DNA from: Ensifer adhaerens
GTDB taxonomy: Bacteria > Pseudomonadota > Alphaproteobacteria > Rhizobiales > Rhizobiaceae
Direction: 5' to 3'
Length of the DNA stretch: 64,000 nt
Assembly: GCF_013283195.1 (NCBI RefSeq)
Contig: NZ_JABEKT010000003.1
Span: 124,001 to 188,000, forward strand
The notes beneath the pieces were generated by a model that saw only the letters and a list, made by a program, of their open reading frames with translations, was not told the DNA's origin and searched no databases. Both the position numbers and the translations under genes were made by a program. Of the stretch, positions 38,011 to 46,701 are shown piece by piece; the stretch's first letter is position 1; every line of letters starts with the position of its first letter.

Positions 38011-38906
38011 TTGCGCAGCCTCGGATTGAGCTGGTCCCGGATCTGGTCGCCGACGAGGTTGATCGCCATGATCAGGGCGATCAGTGCGACGCCGGGATAG
38101 ATCGCGATCCAGTAACGCCCGGACATGAGGTACTGGAAGCCGTTGGCGATCAGCATGCCGAGCGACGGTTCCGTCGGCGGCAGACCGACGCCCAGGAAAG
38201 AAAGGGTAGCTTCCAGGGATATGGCGGAGGCGATCTGCACCGTGGCGACCACGATGAGCGGCGGCAACGAGTTCGGCAGAATGTGGCGGGTGATGACGAA
38301 CCAGCCGCTCATCGGAACGGAAAGGGCCGCCTGGACATAGTCCTTCTGGCGCTCGGCCGCCGCCGCGCCGTGGGCCGTTCGCACGAAATAGGCATATTGG
38401 GCAAAGACCAGGGCGAGGATCAACTGCGACTTGCCCTGGCCGAGGATCGCTGCCACGACGAAGGCCAGCAGGATCGCCGGGAAGGAAAGCTGGATGTCAA
38501 CGATGCGCATGATGACGGATTCTGTGCGCCCGCCGACATAAGCGGCAAAACACCCCACCACTGCCCCGATCGAGAAGGCGATGGCACCGGCCACCAGACC
38601 CATCTGCAGGGAAATGCGCAGGCCGTAGACGATGGCCGAAAGCAGGTCGCGCCCCTGGCTGTCGGTGCCCAGCAAATGCACGATGCCGGTGGACCCGACA
38701 TAGCCCGGCGGGCGGCGGGCATCGCGCAGCACCAGCGCCTTCAGGTCGTAGGGGTCCTGAGGCACGAGGAACGGCGCGAAGATCGCCAAAAGGATGATGG
38801 CAACCACCACCGCAAGGGCGGCGACCGCAACCTTGTTGCGGCGGAACATGCGCCAGAACTCGGCGAGCGGCGAGACGGATCTTACCGCACTGGCTTCCAT
38901 CGACAT
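38007..38906 (-). CDS. Peptide ABC transporter permease (DppC type)
   Basis: 299 residues from ATG 38906, which follows a GGGAG site that overlaps the upstream stop. N-terminal OppC-type segment (FWRMFRRNKVAVAALAVVVAIILLAIFAP), HLLGTDSQGRDLLSAIVYGLRISLQ and the EAA loop near SVPMSGWFVITRHILPN are characteristic. About six membrane helices. Partner of the DppB-like protein. Confidence 0.95.
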   Translation of the reverse strand: MSMEASAVRSVSPLAEFWRMFRRNKVAVAALAVVVAIILLAIFAPFLVPQDPYDLKALVLRDARRPPGYVGSTGIVHLLGTDSQGRDLLSAIVYGLRISLQMGLVAGAIAFSIGAVVGCFAAYVGGRTESVIMRIVDIQLSFPAILLAFVVAAILGQGKSQLILALVFAQYAYFVRTAHGAAAAERQKDYVQAALSVPMSGWFVITRHILPNSLPPLIVVATVQIASAISLEATLSFLGVGLPPTEPSLGMLIANGFQYLMSGRYWIAIYPGVALIALIMAINLVGDQIRDQLNPRLRK

Positions 38907-38907
38907 C

Positions 38908-39879
38908 TCAGCGTCTCCCCTGCCGCAGGCGTGGATCAAGCACCGCATAGGCGAGATCCACGCATAGATTGATGACCACGAACAGCGCCGAGACCAGCAT
39001 CAGGTAGGCGACCATGACAGGCCGGTCGAGCGAGGTGATGGAATCGACGATCAGCTTGCCAAGCCCGGGCCAGCTGAAGATCGTTTCGGTGACGAGCGCG
39101 AAGGCAAGCGTCGACCCGAGCTCCAGTCCGAACACGGTGACCAGGGGGATCGAGATCAGCTTGAGCACATGTCGGCGCAGGATGGTTCCCTCGGAAATGC
39201 CGGCGGCGCGCGCGAACTTGATCGTGTCGGTCAGCATCACCTCGCGCGTACCGGAGGCAGCCAGCCGGCACATCATCGACAGCTTGAACAGCGACAGATT
39301 GAGGGCCGGCAGGATGAGATGCGACCAGCCGTCCAGGGTAAGAAAGGAAAACGGAATACCGAACAGATCCGCCGTTTGGCCGCGTCCGCCGGCTGGAAGA
39401 ATGCCGAACTGCACGGCAAAAACCATGATCAGCATCAAACCGATCCAGAAGCTCGGCACCGAAAAGCCCAGGATCGACACCGCCATGATGGCCTTGGAGA
39501 GCAGACTGTCGGGCTTGTAGCCGGCATAGACTCCGAGCGGAATGCCGATCAGGGAAGCAAACAGCACCGCGATCAGCGTCAACTCCAGCGTCGCCGGCAG
39601 GCGCTGCGCGATCAGTGTGACGACCGGCATATTGAAGACGAAGGATCGCCCGAGATCGCCGGTCAACAGACGCTGCAGGAACTGGAAATACTGCTCCCAC
39701 AGGGGCAAATCGAGCCCATATTGCGCGATGACCTGCTGGCGCATTTCCTGCGTCACGTCGGGTGAGATCAGAACGTCAACCGGATTCCCGATGACGTAGA
39801 CGCCCATGAAGACGAGCATGGACATGATCAGCAGCACGAAGAACGCCTGTCCCAACCTGCGAAATATAAAGGATGCCAT
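38908..39879 (-). CDS. Peptide ABC transporter permease (DppB type)
   Basis: 323 residues, six membrane helices. Marks of DppB/OppB: FIFRRLGQAFFVLLIMSMLVF at the start, GDLGRSFVFNMPVVTLIAQRLPATLEL, and ETIFSWPGLGKLIVDSI near the end. Forms the channel with the DppC-like protein. Encoded 47 bases downstream of the creatininase-family gene. Confidence 0.95.
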   Translation of the reverse strand: MASFIFRRLGQAFFVLLIMSMLVFMGVYVIGNPVDVLISPDVTQEMRQQVIAQYGLDLPLWEQYFQFLQRLLTGDLGRSFVFNMPVVTLIAQRLPATLELTLIAVLFASLIGIPLGVYAGYKPDSLLSKAIMAVSILGFSVPSFWIGLMLIMVFAVQFGILPAGGRGQTADLFGIPFSFLTLDGWSHLILPALNLSLFKLSMMCRLAASGTREVMLTDTIKFARAAGISEGTILRRHVLKLISIPLVTVFGLELGSTLAFALVTETIFSWPGLGKLIVDSITSLDRPVMVAYLMLVSALFVVINLCVDLAYAVLDPRLRQGRR

Positions 39880-39926
39880 GTCTGCCTCTGGGTGGATGCA
39901 TAAGGGAGCTGGACGCCCCCGAGGTT

Positions 39927-40628
39927 TCAGTGCCAGCCGTGCTCGATCTCGTGGCGCGTCTCCTCGACGCCCACCTGCCAGATCGCCAGCATCTCCGCGT
40001 CAGGCCGCTGGAAGACGCCGTGGTAGTTGCCTTCAGCGATACGCTCGCGCTTGCGGCCCGCATCGACGCGCGCGGCGGCAGCAAAGTCGATCCGTTCCTT
40101 CTGGAAATTCGGGATGGGCGCACCCTCCAGACGGGTCCAGGGGAAATTCTCCATCCAGCTCGCATGTGAGGCCGCGGGATCGATCTCCAGCACCTTGGCC
40201 ATGGTCTTGGGCGCACGCCACCAATCATGCAGCTTGACCGAGCAGTCACGGTTGCGGTTCAGCCATTCGCTGATCACCGGATTGATCGGCGTGTTGCCGC
40301 CATGCCCGTTGACGACGAGGATGCGTCGGAAGCCGGACCGATAAAGGCTGTCGAGCATGTCCTCGAACACGCCGATATAGGTGCGCAGCGACAGGGTCAC
40401 CGTGCCAGGGAAATCGGCAAACCCCGAGGCCATGCCGTAGGGCAGGCATGGAAAGACCGGCACCCCGAGCGGCGCGGCCGCTTCCACGGAGACACGCTCG
40501 GCCAGGATCATGTCGGTGGCGAGACTGAGGTAAGCGTGCTGCTCGATGGAGCCAACCGGCAGAACGCACCGATCATCCTCCTTCACCCGCTCCTCCACCT
40601 GGCTCCAATGCATGTCCTGAATGCGCAT
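39927..40628 (-). CDS. Creatininase family amidohydrolase, copy 1
   Basis: 233 residues from MRIQDMHW. The family motifs are PVGSIEQH (metal-binding Glu and His) and VVNGHGGNTPIN (metal-binding His). The usual GPHLPLGTD stretch after EQH reads AYLSLATD, keeping the aspartate but not the histidine, so substrate choice probably differs from creatininase. The family also includes amidohydrolases such as MftE and ArfB. It is first in the minus-strand peptide transporter operon, so it may cleave the imported amide. A second copy lies at 48381. Confidence 0.9.
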   Translation of the reverse strand: MRIQDMHWSQVEERVKEDDRCVLPVGSIEQHAYLSLATDMILAERVSVEAAAPLGVPVFPCLPYGMASGFADFPGTVTLSLRTYIGVFEDMLDSLYRSGFRRILVVNGHGGNTPINPVISEWLNRNRDCSVKLHDWWRAPKTMAKVLEIDPAASHASWMENFPWTRLEGAPIPNFQKERIDFAAAARVDAGRKRERIAEGNYHGVFQRPDAEMLAIWQVGVEETRHEIEHGWH

Positions 40629-40735
40629 AGTCCGTCCTTTTCGCTGCTCGGCCACACCCTCAGGACGTCGCCCATCCTGGCCATCAAATGGGAAGCCTCT
40701 TCCTGAATTAGTTCTTTATGGATCAAAAATTACGG

Positions 40736-40758
40736 TTGACGCAAGGGTTTTACGCCAA
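40736..40758. promoter_or_regulatory. Candidate MarR operator in the divergent promoter
   Basis: Imperfect dyad: arms TTGACGCAA and TTACGCCAA separated by GGGTT; 7 of 9 positions pair. It lies between the creatininase-family gene (minus) and the MarR-type gene (plus), where an autoregulatory operator is expected. Confidence 0.45.
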
Positions 40759-40805
40759 ATAAGGTTCCATTTGAGATCAATATCTATTTTGCATGGGATG
40801 GCGGC

Positions 40806-41378
40806 ATGGACGAGGCGATGCGTCAGGCACTGTTTGAGGGACGGGCCGGCCGGGAGGAACCCTTGGTCACGCCCGACACGAAGATCGACGCCCTCATGCA
40901 TGCGAAGCTTTGGGACAATCCCTGCTGGTTCTCGTACCGGCTGAACTTTCTGGCTCTTCATTTCAACAACCCGGTCTACGGCTATATTCAGCAGCAGTTG
41001 GGCCTGCTTCGGCCCGACTTCGTGGTGCTGTGGTCGCTCCATCTGGGCGGAAGCTCGACGATGACCGATGTCGTGCGCTCTTCCGGTTTCCCGAAGAACA
41101 CGCTGAGCCGTGCGGCGAACAAGTTGACACGATTGGGCATGATCGATCGCCAGACCGACCCTGACGATCAGCGCCGCATCACGCTCGATCTGACCGAAAA
41201 GGGCCGGGAAGCAGTGGACGCCACCAAGGGCATGATGATCGAGCACGAGCGGCGCATGCTGGAGTGCCTCAGCCCCGCCGAGCGGCTGAACCTTTCCGAA
41301 ATTCTGACCAAGCTCGTCACTGCATCGGGACAGTGGCCGCAAATGATCGATGGCGACCAACCGGACGGGGACCTGTGA
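40806..41378 (+). CDS. MarR-family transcriptional regulator
   Basis: 190 residues. The winged helix-turn-helix runs from about 85 to 150: SSTMTDVVRSSGFPKNTLSRAANKLTRLGMIDRQ, then the wing DPDDQRRITLDLTEKG. An N-terminal extension of about 40 residues is longer than in the typical 140-150-residue member. It stands between the divergent creatininase/permease operon and the binding-protein gene, both likely targets. Confidence 0.9.
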   Translation: MDEAMRQALFEGRAGREEPLVTPDTKIDALMHAKLWDNPCWFSYRLNFLALHFNNPVYGYIQQQLGLLRPDFVVLWSLHLGGSSTMTDVVRSSGFPKNTLSRAANKLTRLGMIDRQTDPDDQRRITLDLTEKGREAVDATKGMMIEHERRMLECLSPAERLNLSEILTKLVTASGQWPQMIDGDQPDGDL

Positions 41379-41451
41379 TCAGCGAGAAGATCGGGCTCGA
41401 GGTCGAACGGACACGTCCGCACCAACCAAATTACAATGAGAGAGGAACACA

Positions 41452-43032
41452 ATGCCAATAAAATCCATACTCCGCGCGGCCCTGGTGGCCACCATCCTGT
41501 CCTCACCCGCCGCAGCACTTGCCGCCGACCTGGTGATCGCGACGAAGAACGGCCCAGCCTCCATGGACCCGCACTTCACCGCGACATCCGCCAATGCCGA
41601 GGCGACCAAGCATATCTTCGACACGCTCCTGCGCTCCGGCAACAACCTTGAGATCCAGCCGTCGCTGGCCACCAGCTGGCAGGCGCTGGACGATACGACC
41701 TGGGAGTTCAAGCTGCGTCAGGGCGTGAAGTTCCATGACGGCTCCGACTTCACTGCCAAGGACGTCAAGTTCTCCATCGAGCGCATCCCCAACGTCACCG
41801 GGCCGAACCCCTCGACCATCTACGTGCGGCGCGTGGCCACCGTCGAGATCGTCGACGACTACACGGTGCGCGTGAAGACCAACGGTCCCGCACCCACGCT
41901 GCCCAACGATTTCATTCGCCTGTTCGTCGTTTCCCACAAGGCCGCCGCTGACTACTCGACCAAGGACAGTTCCGCCGAAGGCTTCAACACCGGCAAGGCG
42001 ACGATTGGCACTGGCCCCTACAAATTCGTCAGCTGGGCGCCGACGCAGGACCTGGTGCTCGAGAAATTCGACGGCTACTGGGACGGCCCCCAGCCCTGGG
42101 ACAAGGTGGTGCGCAAGGAAATCCCGAACGACGCTGCCCGCGTCGCCCAGCTGAAGGCCGGCCAGGTCGACCTTATTTCCAAGGTGCCGGCGACCGATCT
42201 CGCCAGCATCGAGTCCGATTCCGCACTGCAGGTGATCAAGACGGAATCGATTTACATCCCCTATCTGGAGTTCGACTTCCGAAAGGACTCCCCGCAGGTA
42301 TGGGACAATGGTGGCAAGAAGCTCGACAAGAACCCCTTCCTCGATGCGAAGGTGCGTGAGGCCTTCGACCTGGCGCTCGACCGTGAAACCATCGTGGAAT
42401 TTGCGCTCGAGGGCATGGGCGTCGTCTCCACACAGCTCGTCAGCCCCAACATCTTCGGCTACAACAAGACGATCGCTGCGCCGGCCTTCGACGTCGAGAA
42501 GGCGCGCAAATTGATGGCCGAGGCCGGATACCCGGATGGCTTCAAGGTTGCGCTCAGCTATGCAAACGATCGGATGCCGACGGAGCTTGGCCCGACCGTC
42601 GCCCAGATGCTGGCGGCGATCAATGTGACTGTCGATGTACAGGGCGTGCCGGCGGCAGTGTTCAATCCGGCCAAGACGCGTGGCGAATATTCGCTCTACA
42701 TGGCGTCCTGGGGCACGCTCACGGGTGAAGCCAACTACATGCTGTCATCCCTCATGCACACCAACGACGCGGCCAAGTCGCTCGGCGCCTTCAACGTGCG
42801 CGGTTACTCCAATCCGCAAATGGACAAGCTGATCGAGGGCGCTGCGGTCGAGATGGACGAGGGTAAGCGCCGTGCCATGCTCGAGGATGCGAACCTGCTG
42901 GTGGCGAGCGACCGGCCGGATCTGCCGCTGGCCACGAACCTCTCCGCCTGGGGCGCCAAGGCTGACACGGTGACTTACGATCCGCGCTCGGACGAGGACA
43001 CGCTGGCGATGGATGTCCATCCCAAGCAGTAA
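41452..43032 (+). CDS. Extracellular solute-binding protein family 5 (peptide-type), copy 1
   Basis: 526 residues with a signal peptide ending ALAAD. Family-5 marks: SLATSWQALDDTTWEFKLRQGVKFHDGSDFTAKDVKFS and the domain-3 region DAKVREAFDLALDRETIV. Delivers oligopeptides or similar solutes to the DppBC-like permeases encoded across the divergent promoter. A GAGAGG site precedes the ATG. Substrate unknown. Confidence 0.95.
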   Translation: MPIKSILRAALVATILSSPAAALAADLVIATKNGPASMDPHFTATSANAEATKHIFDTLLRSGNNLEIQPSLATSWQALDDTTWEFKLRQGVKFHDGSDFTAKDVKFSIERIPNVTGPNPSTIYVRRVATVEIVDDYTVRVKTNGPAPTLPNDFIRLFVVSHKAAADYSTKDSSAEGFNTGKATIGTGPYKFVSWAPTQDLVLEKFDGYWDGPQPWDKVVRKEIPNDAARVAQLKAGQVDLISKVPATDLASIESDSALQVIKTESIYIPYLEFDFRKDSPQVWDNGGKKLDKNPFLDAKVREAFDLALDRETIVEFALEGMGVVSTQLVSPNIFGYNKTIAAPAFDVEKARKLMAEAGYPDGFKVALSYANDRMPTELGPTVAQMLAAINVTVDVQGVPAAVFNPAKTRGEYSLYMASWGTLTGEANYMLSSLMHTNDAAKSLGAFNVRGYSNPQMDKLIEGAAVEMDEGKRRAMLEDANLLVASDRPDLPLATNLSAWGAKADTVTYDPRSDEDTLAMDVHPKQ

Positions 43033-43051
43033 TCCCGTCAACTTGCTTTTG

Positions 43052-43076
43052 GGGCACCGGTCAAAGGCCGGTGCCC
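43052..43076 (+). terminator. Stem-loop after the binding-protein gene
   Basis: GGGCACCGG and its complement (9-base arms) with a 7-base loop, followed by only TTTC. Lies between the binding-protein and peptidase genes, where it would reduce read-through and keep the binding protein in excess. Confidence 0.6.
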
Positions 43077-43101
43077 TTTCTCGTAGAAATCGGAGAGTCC
43101 C

Positions 43102-44055
43102 ATGACGAAATTCGCCCTTGCCATCCATGGGGGTTGCGGCGTGATGGCCAAGCTTGACCTCAGCGAGGCCGAATGGATTGCGGCCCGCCGGGACCTCGGG
43201 CGCGCGCTGAAGGCCGGCTACGCTGTCCTGGAACGCGGCGGAAACGCCATCGACGCGGTGCAGGCGGCCGTCGTCGTCATGGAGGACAGCCCGCATTTTA
43301 ACGCCGGACATGGTGCGGCACTCAACGAGAACGCCATCCATGAGCTGGATGCGTCGATCATGGACGGAAAGACGCTGGCCGCCGGTGCGATCTGCGCGTC
43401 GCGCCGCATCCGCAATCCGGTGCTTGCGGCGCGCGCCGTCCTCGAACACGGAGACATGGTCATGCTTGCCGGCCCCGCGGCGGATCGTTTTGCCGAGGCC
43501 AGGGGACTGGCAGTGGAGGAACAGGCCTATTTCACCACCGAGCGGCGCAAACAGGCGCTGGCGGCGATGAAGGCACATGTTGCCGCCGGCACCCAGGTTG
43601 CCGCCAGCGAGTCGGAAAAGCACGGGACGGTGGGCGCGGTTGCACTTGACCAGCATGGCCACCTGGCCGCCGCGACCTCGACCGGCGGCTACAACAACAA
43701 GCCCGACGGACGGATCGGCGACAGCCCGGTCATTGGCGCGGGCACTTATGCGCGTGATGGCGTCTGCGCCGTCTCCGGCACCGGCAAGGGCGAATTCTTC
43801 ATCCGCCATGTCGTCGGCCACGAGGTCGCCGCGCGCATGGCCTATCTCGGCGAGGATGTGAGGACGGCTTCGGCAAAAGTCATCATCGAGGACATGAAGC
43901 CACATAATATCGGCGCCGGCCTGGTCGCCGTCGGCGCTGACGGCACCGTCGCCGCACCCTACAATACCGACGGGATGTTCCGTGGCTGGGTCACCGAAGA
44001 AGGCGACTTCTATGTCGCCTCGCATGCGGAGGTCATGGCGTTGACCGGCGATTGA
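43102..44055 (+). CDS. Isoaspartyl peptidase/L-asparaginase (Ntn hydrolase)
   Basis: 317 residues. Plant-type asparaginase family: AIHGGCGV at the start, GNAIDAVQAAVVVMEDSPHFNAGHGAAL, the autocleavage site HGTVGAVALD with the nucleophile Thr176, and GTGKGEFFIRHVV. The enzyme cleaves itself into two chains and then hydrolyses asparagine or beta-aspartyl dipeptides. Following a peptide transporter, it suggests that isoaspartyl or similar peptides are imported and degraded. All key residues I can check are present. Confidence 0.93.
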   Translation: MTKFALAIHGGCGVMAKLDLSEAEWIAARRDLGRALKAGYAVLERGGNAIDAVQAAVVVMEDSPHFNAGHGAALNENAIHELDASIMDGKTLAAGAICASRRIRNPVLAARAVLEHGDMVMLAGPAADRFAEARGLAVEEQAYFTTERRKQALAAMKAHVAAGTQVAASESEKHGTVGAVALDQHGHLAAATSTGGYNNKPDGRIGDSPVIGAGTYARDGVCAVSGTGKGEFFIRHVVGHEVAARMAYLGEDVRTASAKVIIEDMKPHNIGAGLVAVGADGTVAAPYNTDGMFRGWVTEEGDFYVASHAEVMALTGD

Positions 44056-44284
44056 CTGTCCACCTAACAGGCTGAGGCATGACGCCAATCACGGTCGCCC
44101 GTGCGCCTGTCCTTCGTCATCGCCTCGCCCACGACGCCAACCGGAACGAAGTTCGGGTTGGGTTTCGCAGAAGCATTGGGGAAGCCAGCGGATGACCAAG
44201 TCACGATCTCGAAGATCGTCGCGGCGTGCTGCCAGGAACGCGCTTCTGCGGTAGGCGATCGGTTTTCGGGGCCAATCCAACCCG

Positions 44285-46042
44285 TCAATTCAGGCCGGCC
44301 CGGGCAAGCCCCTCGATGAGGCGCGCCCGATCCTCGGCGCGCACGAAAGAAGATGTAGCTCCGACAGCGTGCCGTGAGATGTCGGGGACGAGCGACTTGA
44401 GGCGTCCGAGCAAGTCCGTGGCAGCCTCCTCATTGCCCAGAAGTCCGGCACAGGCCGTGCCGATGACCAGTGGGACCGCGTGGCCGGACCGCAAGCGATG
44501 CGCCTCTCGTGCGTAGCTCAATCCGAGTTCGTAATCGCCGCCCTGGAAATAAGCCATGGCATAGTAAAACTGAAAGTCGCCGAGAAAAGCCTCGCGCGGG
44601 CTCAGTCTGAGGGCGTAGTCGATGCATGGAATGGCGGCCGCCGCGCGGCCCCCGTTGGCATGCGCAAGTCCCAACTGGCCATGGGCAAACGCGGAGTTGG
44701 GGTTGATGGCGACAGCCTGGCTGATCGCTGCCATCGCCAGGACATTGTCGCGCGTCGCAAAGGCTATCATCGCCTGCGCAAGGTACGCCCACGGTTCCTT
44801 ATCGTCCGCGGCAATGGCTTGTTGGACGAAATCCCTGGCTAGGGCCATGGCGAATCCCATGTCCTCCCACCCCTGGAACGCGCGCCACATGGTAATCCAA
44901 CCTTTCATGGCGAGCGCCTGGGCATAACCGGGAGCCAGTCCGATTGCCCGATCGAGCAAAGGGAGCATCTTGCCGCTGCTCTCCTCAGACAGTTGCGAAC
45001 ACAGGAACATCGCCCGTACGACACATTCCCAAGCATCAAGGCCACGATGCGGCTTGGGGCTTTCGCGGGCATGCTCTGCCACCAGGAGTTCCGGCCCGAT
45101 GCGACCGACGACGCTTGCGGTGATTTCGTCCTGAATGACGAAGATGTCGCCAAGGTCGCCGTCGTACCTCTCGGCCCAGAGCTGGACTTCGGAGGCCGCA
45201 TCGATGAGCTGCGCGGTCACCCTCATCCGGTTGCCGGACTTGCGGACACTCCCCTCGAGAATATAGCGGATCCCGAGTTCGCGCCCGATGGCGCGCACAT
45301 CCACGGGCTTTCCCTTGTAGGTGAACATTGTGTTGCGGGCGATCACGAAGAAGCCCTTGAGCTTGGATAACGCGGTGGTGATGTCCTCGGTGAGCCCATC
45401 GCTGAAGAAGTCCTGCTCCGGGTCGGGGCTCATGGCGTTGAACGGCAGCACTGCAATGGATGGTCGGTCCGGAAGTGCGGGCCTTAGCGATACCGTTCCT
45501 GCTGTCGTCCTTCCCAAAAGCGCGCGGTACAGTCGCACGGGCCGCTCCATGTTCTTGAGCGCGCGTTCGCCGAGGTACTCGTAGTCGCAGTCGAGCTTGC
45601 CCTGGAGGTGATCGTACGCCGTGCCGGAAATGCAAATGCCGCCTGGATCCGCCAAGGTCTGGAGGCGGGCCGCGATGTTGACGCCTTCGCCGTAGAGATC
45701 CCCATCAACCTCATGGATCACATCACAGAGATTGACGCCGATCCGAAAGATGATGCGTTGCTCCGTCGGGATATCCGCCTGGTTTTCGGCAATCCCCTTC
45801 TGAACGGCGACCGCGCACGCGACGGCATCGACGACCGAGCCGAACTCCACGAGCGCACCGTCGCCCATCAGCTTGACAATACGGCCCCGATGGTCGGCCA
45901 GTAGCGGATCGATCACCTCCCGGCGCAGAACCTTGAGGGCAGATAGCGTCCCAGGCTCGTCATGTTCGACGAGGCGGGAATAGCCGACGACGTCAGCGGC
46001 CAAGATCGCGGCCAGCCGCCGCTCTGCTCTTGCAGTTGCCAT
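44285..46042 (-). CDS. Class III adenylate/guanylate cyclase domain protein with TPR repeats
   Basis: 585 residues. Residues about 8-170 form a class III nucleotidyl cyclase domain (ILAADVVGYSRLV and KLMGDGALVEF hold the two metal-binding aspartates; GEGVNIAARLQ is a substrate-binding stretch). A TolB-like segment follows (RPSIAVLPFNAMSPDPEQDFFSDGLTEDI, to about 330), then helical TPR repeats to the end. No membrane helix is evident. Such proteins are numerous in rhizobia; signal and target are unknown. Stands alone. Confidence 0.92.
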   Translation of the reverse strand: MATARAERRLAAILAADVVGYSRLVEHDEPGTLSALKVLRREVIDPLLADHRGRIVKLMGDGALVEFGSVVDAVACAVAVQKGIAENQADIPTEQRIIFRIGVNLCDVIHEVDGDLYGEGVNIAARLQTLADPGGICISGTAYDHLQGKLDCDYEYLGERALKNMERPVRLYRALLGRTTAGTVSLRPALPDRPSIAVLPFNAMSPDPEQDFFSDGLTEDITTALSKLKGFFVIARNTMFTYKGKPVDVRAIGRELGIRYILEGSVRKSGNRMRVTAQLIDAASEVQLWAERYDGDLGDIFVIQDEITASVVGRIGPELLVAEHARESPKPHRGLDAWECVVRAMFLCSQLSEESSGKMLPLLDRAIGLAPGYAQALAMKGWITMWRAFQGWEDMGFAMALARDFVQQAIAADDKEPWAYLAQAMIAFATRDNVLAMAAISQAVAINPNSAFAHGQLGLAHANGGRAAAAIPCIDYALRLSPREAFLGDFQFYYAMAYFQGGDYELGLSYAREAHRLRSGHAVPLVIGTACAGLLGNEEAATDLLGRLKSLVPDISRHAVGATSSFVRAEDRARLIEGLARAGLN

Positions 46043-46663
46043 GGCTGTCTCCCCTCAGGAGATCCGCCGCATGAAGCCCAGGCGATTGACGCGACATGCA
46101 CCATCCGGGGGCCTGACACCACGCCCGTGCTGGTTCATGTTACCACTGAGACGGTCATGTGGCGACGCTCCATCAGCCACGTGTCCCAATCTCAGGATGG
46201 TCCGGAGTGGGGTTTTCTAAACCCTGCCGATCCCCGTGTGCGTTTCTGGCGCCTTGAGGTACCAATCAGCATCCAGCGAACATGCCTCGATGTAGTCTAT
46301 CTTCATCTCGCTAGGGATCGCACCAAACGCAACCCGGCTCTCCGCCCCTCACCTACGTTGGACCTCGTCGAAGAGAGCTCCGTGCATGGCGAGCCGCTGC
46401 TGCAACTGACCCTCGTTGGGCAGGCGATAAAGGCGCGTCTGTTGCAATAGTTTTACGCTCGCGATTGCTGCCTTCGTTATGTTTTCTACAGCAACGAGTG
46501 GCAGATGGGAGCGTCGACCGTGGTCTCCTTCGTGCCGACCGCCAGCATTCATGCGCAACATTTTCGGGTCTCGCATCGGCCTTTGATAGTTTCGATCCCG
46601 GCCATCATCTCGATCGCCACAGTTGCCACGAATGCGATTCACGCGGAGGACTTGTTCGAAGTT
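46043..46663. other. Region between cyclase and binding-protein genes, no gene recognised
   Basis: About 620 bases with only short frames. A minus-strand stretch near 46380-46500 (SVKLLQQTRLYRLPNEGQLQ) looks coding-like but matches nothing I know. It should hold the promoter of the cyclase gene. Confidence 0.4.
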
Positions 46664-46693
46664 CGGCCCGTAGCCGGGGCTACGGGCCGTTTT
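46664..46693. terminator. Strong stem-loop behind the binding-protein gene
   Basis: Perfect 12-base arms (CGGCCCGTAGCC and its complement) with a two-base centre, 9 bases beyond the stop codon of the minus-strand gene. The T-run (TTTT) is on the plus-strand side, so on the minus strand it is more of an end-protecting hairpin or a factor-dependent terminator. Confidence 0.6.
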
Positions 46694-46701
46694 GCGGAGA
46701 T

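Noticed and set aside
44056-44284. Short frames on both strands between the peptidase and cyclase genes
   Set aside because: No ribosome site, no domain, and the two frames are mirror shadows of each other.
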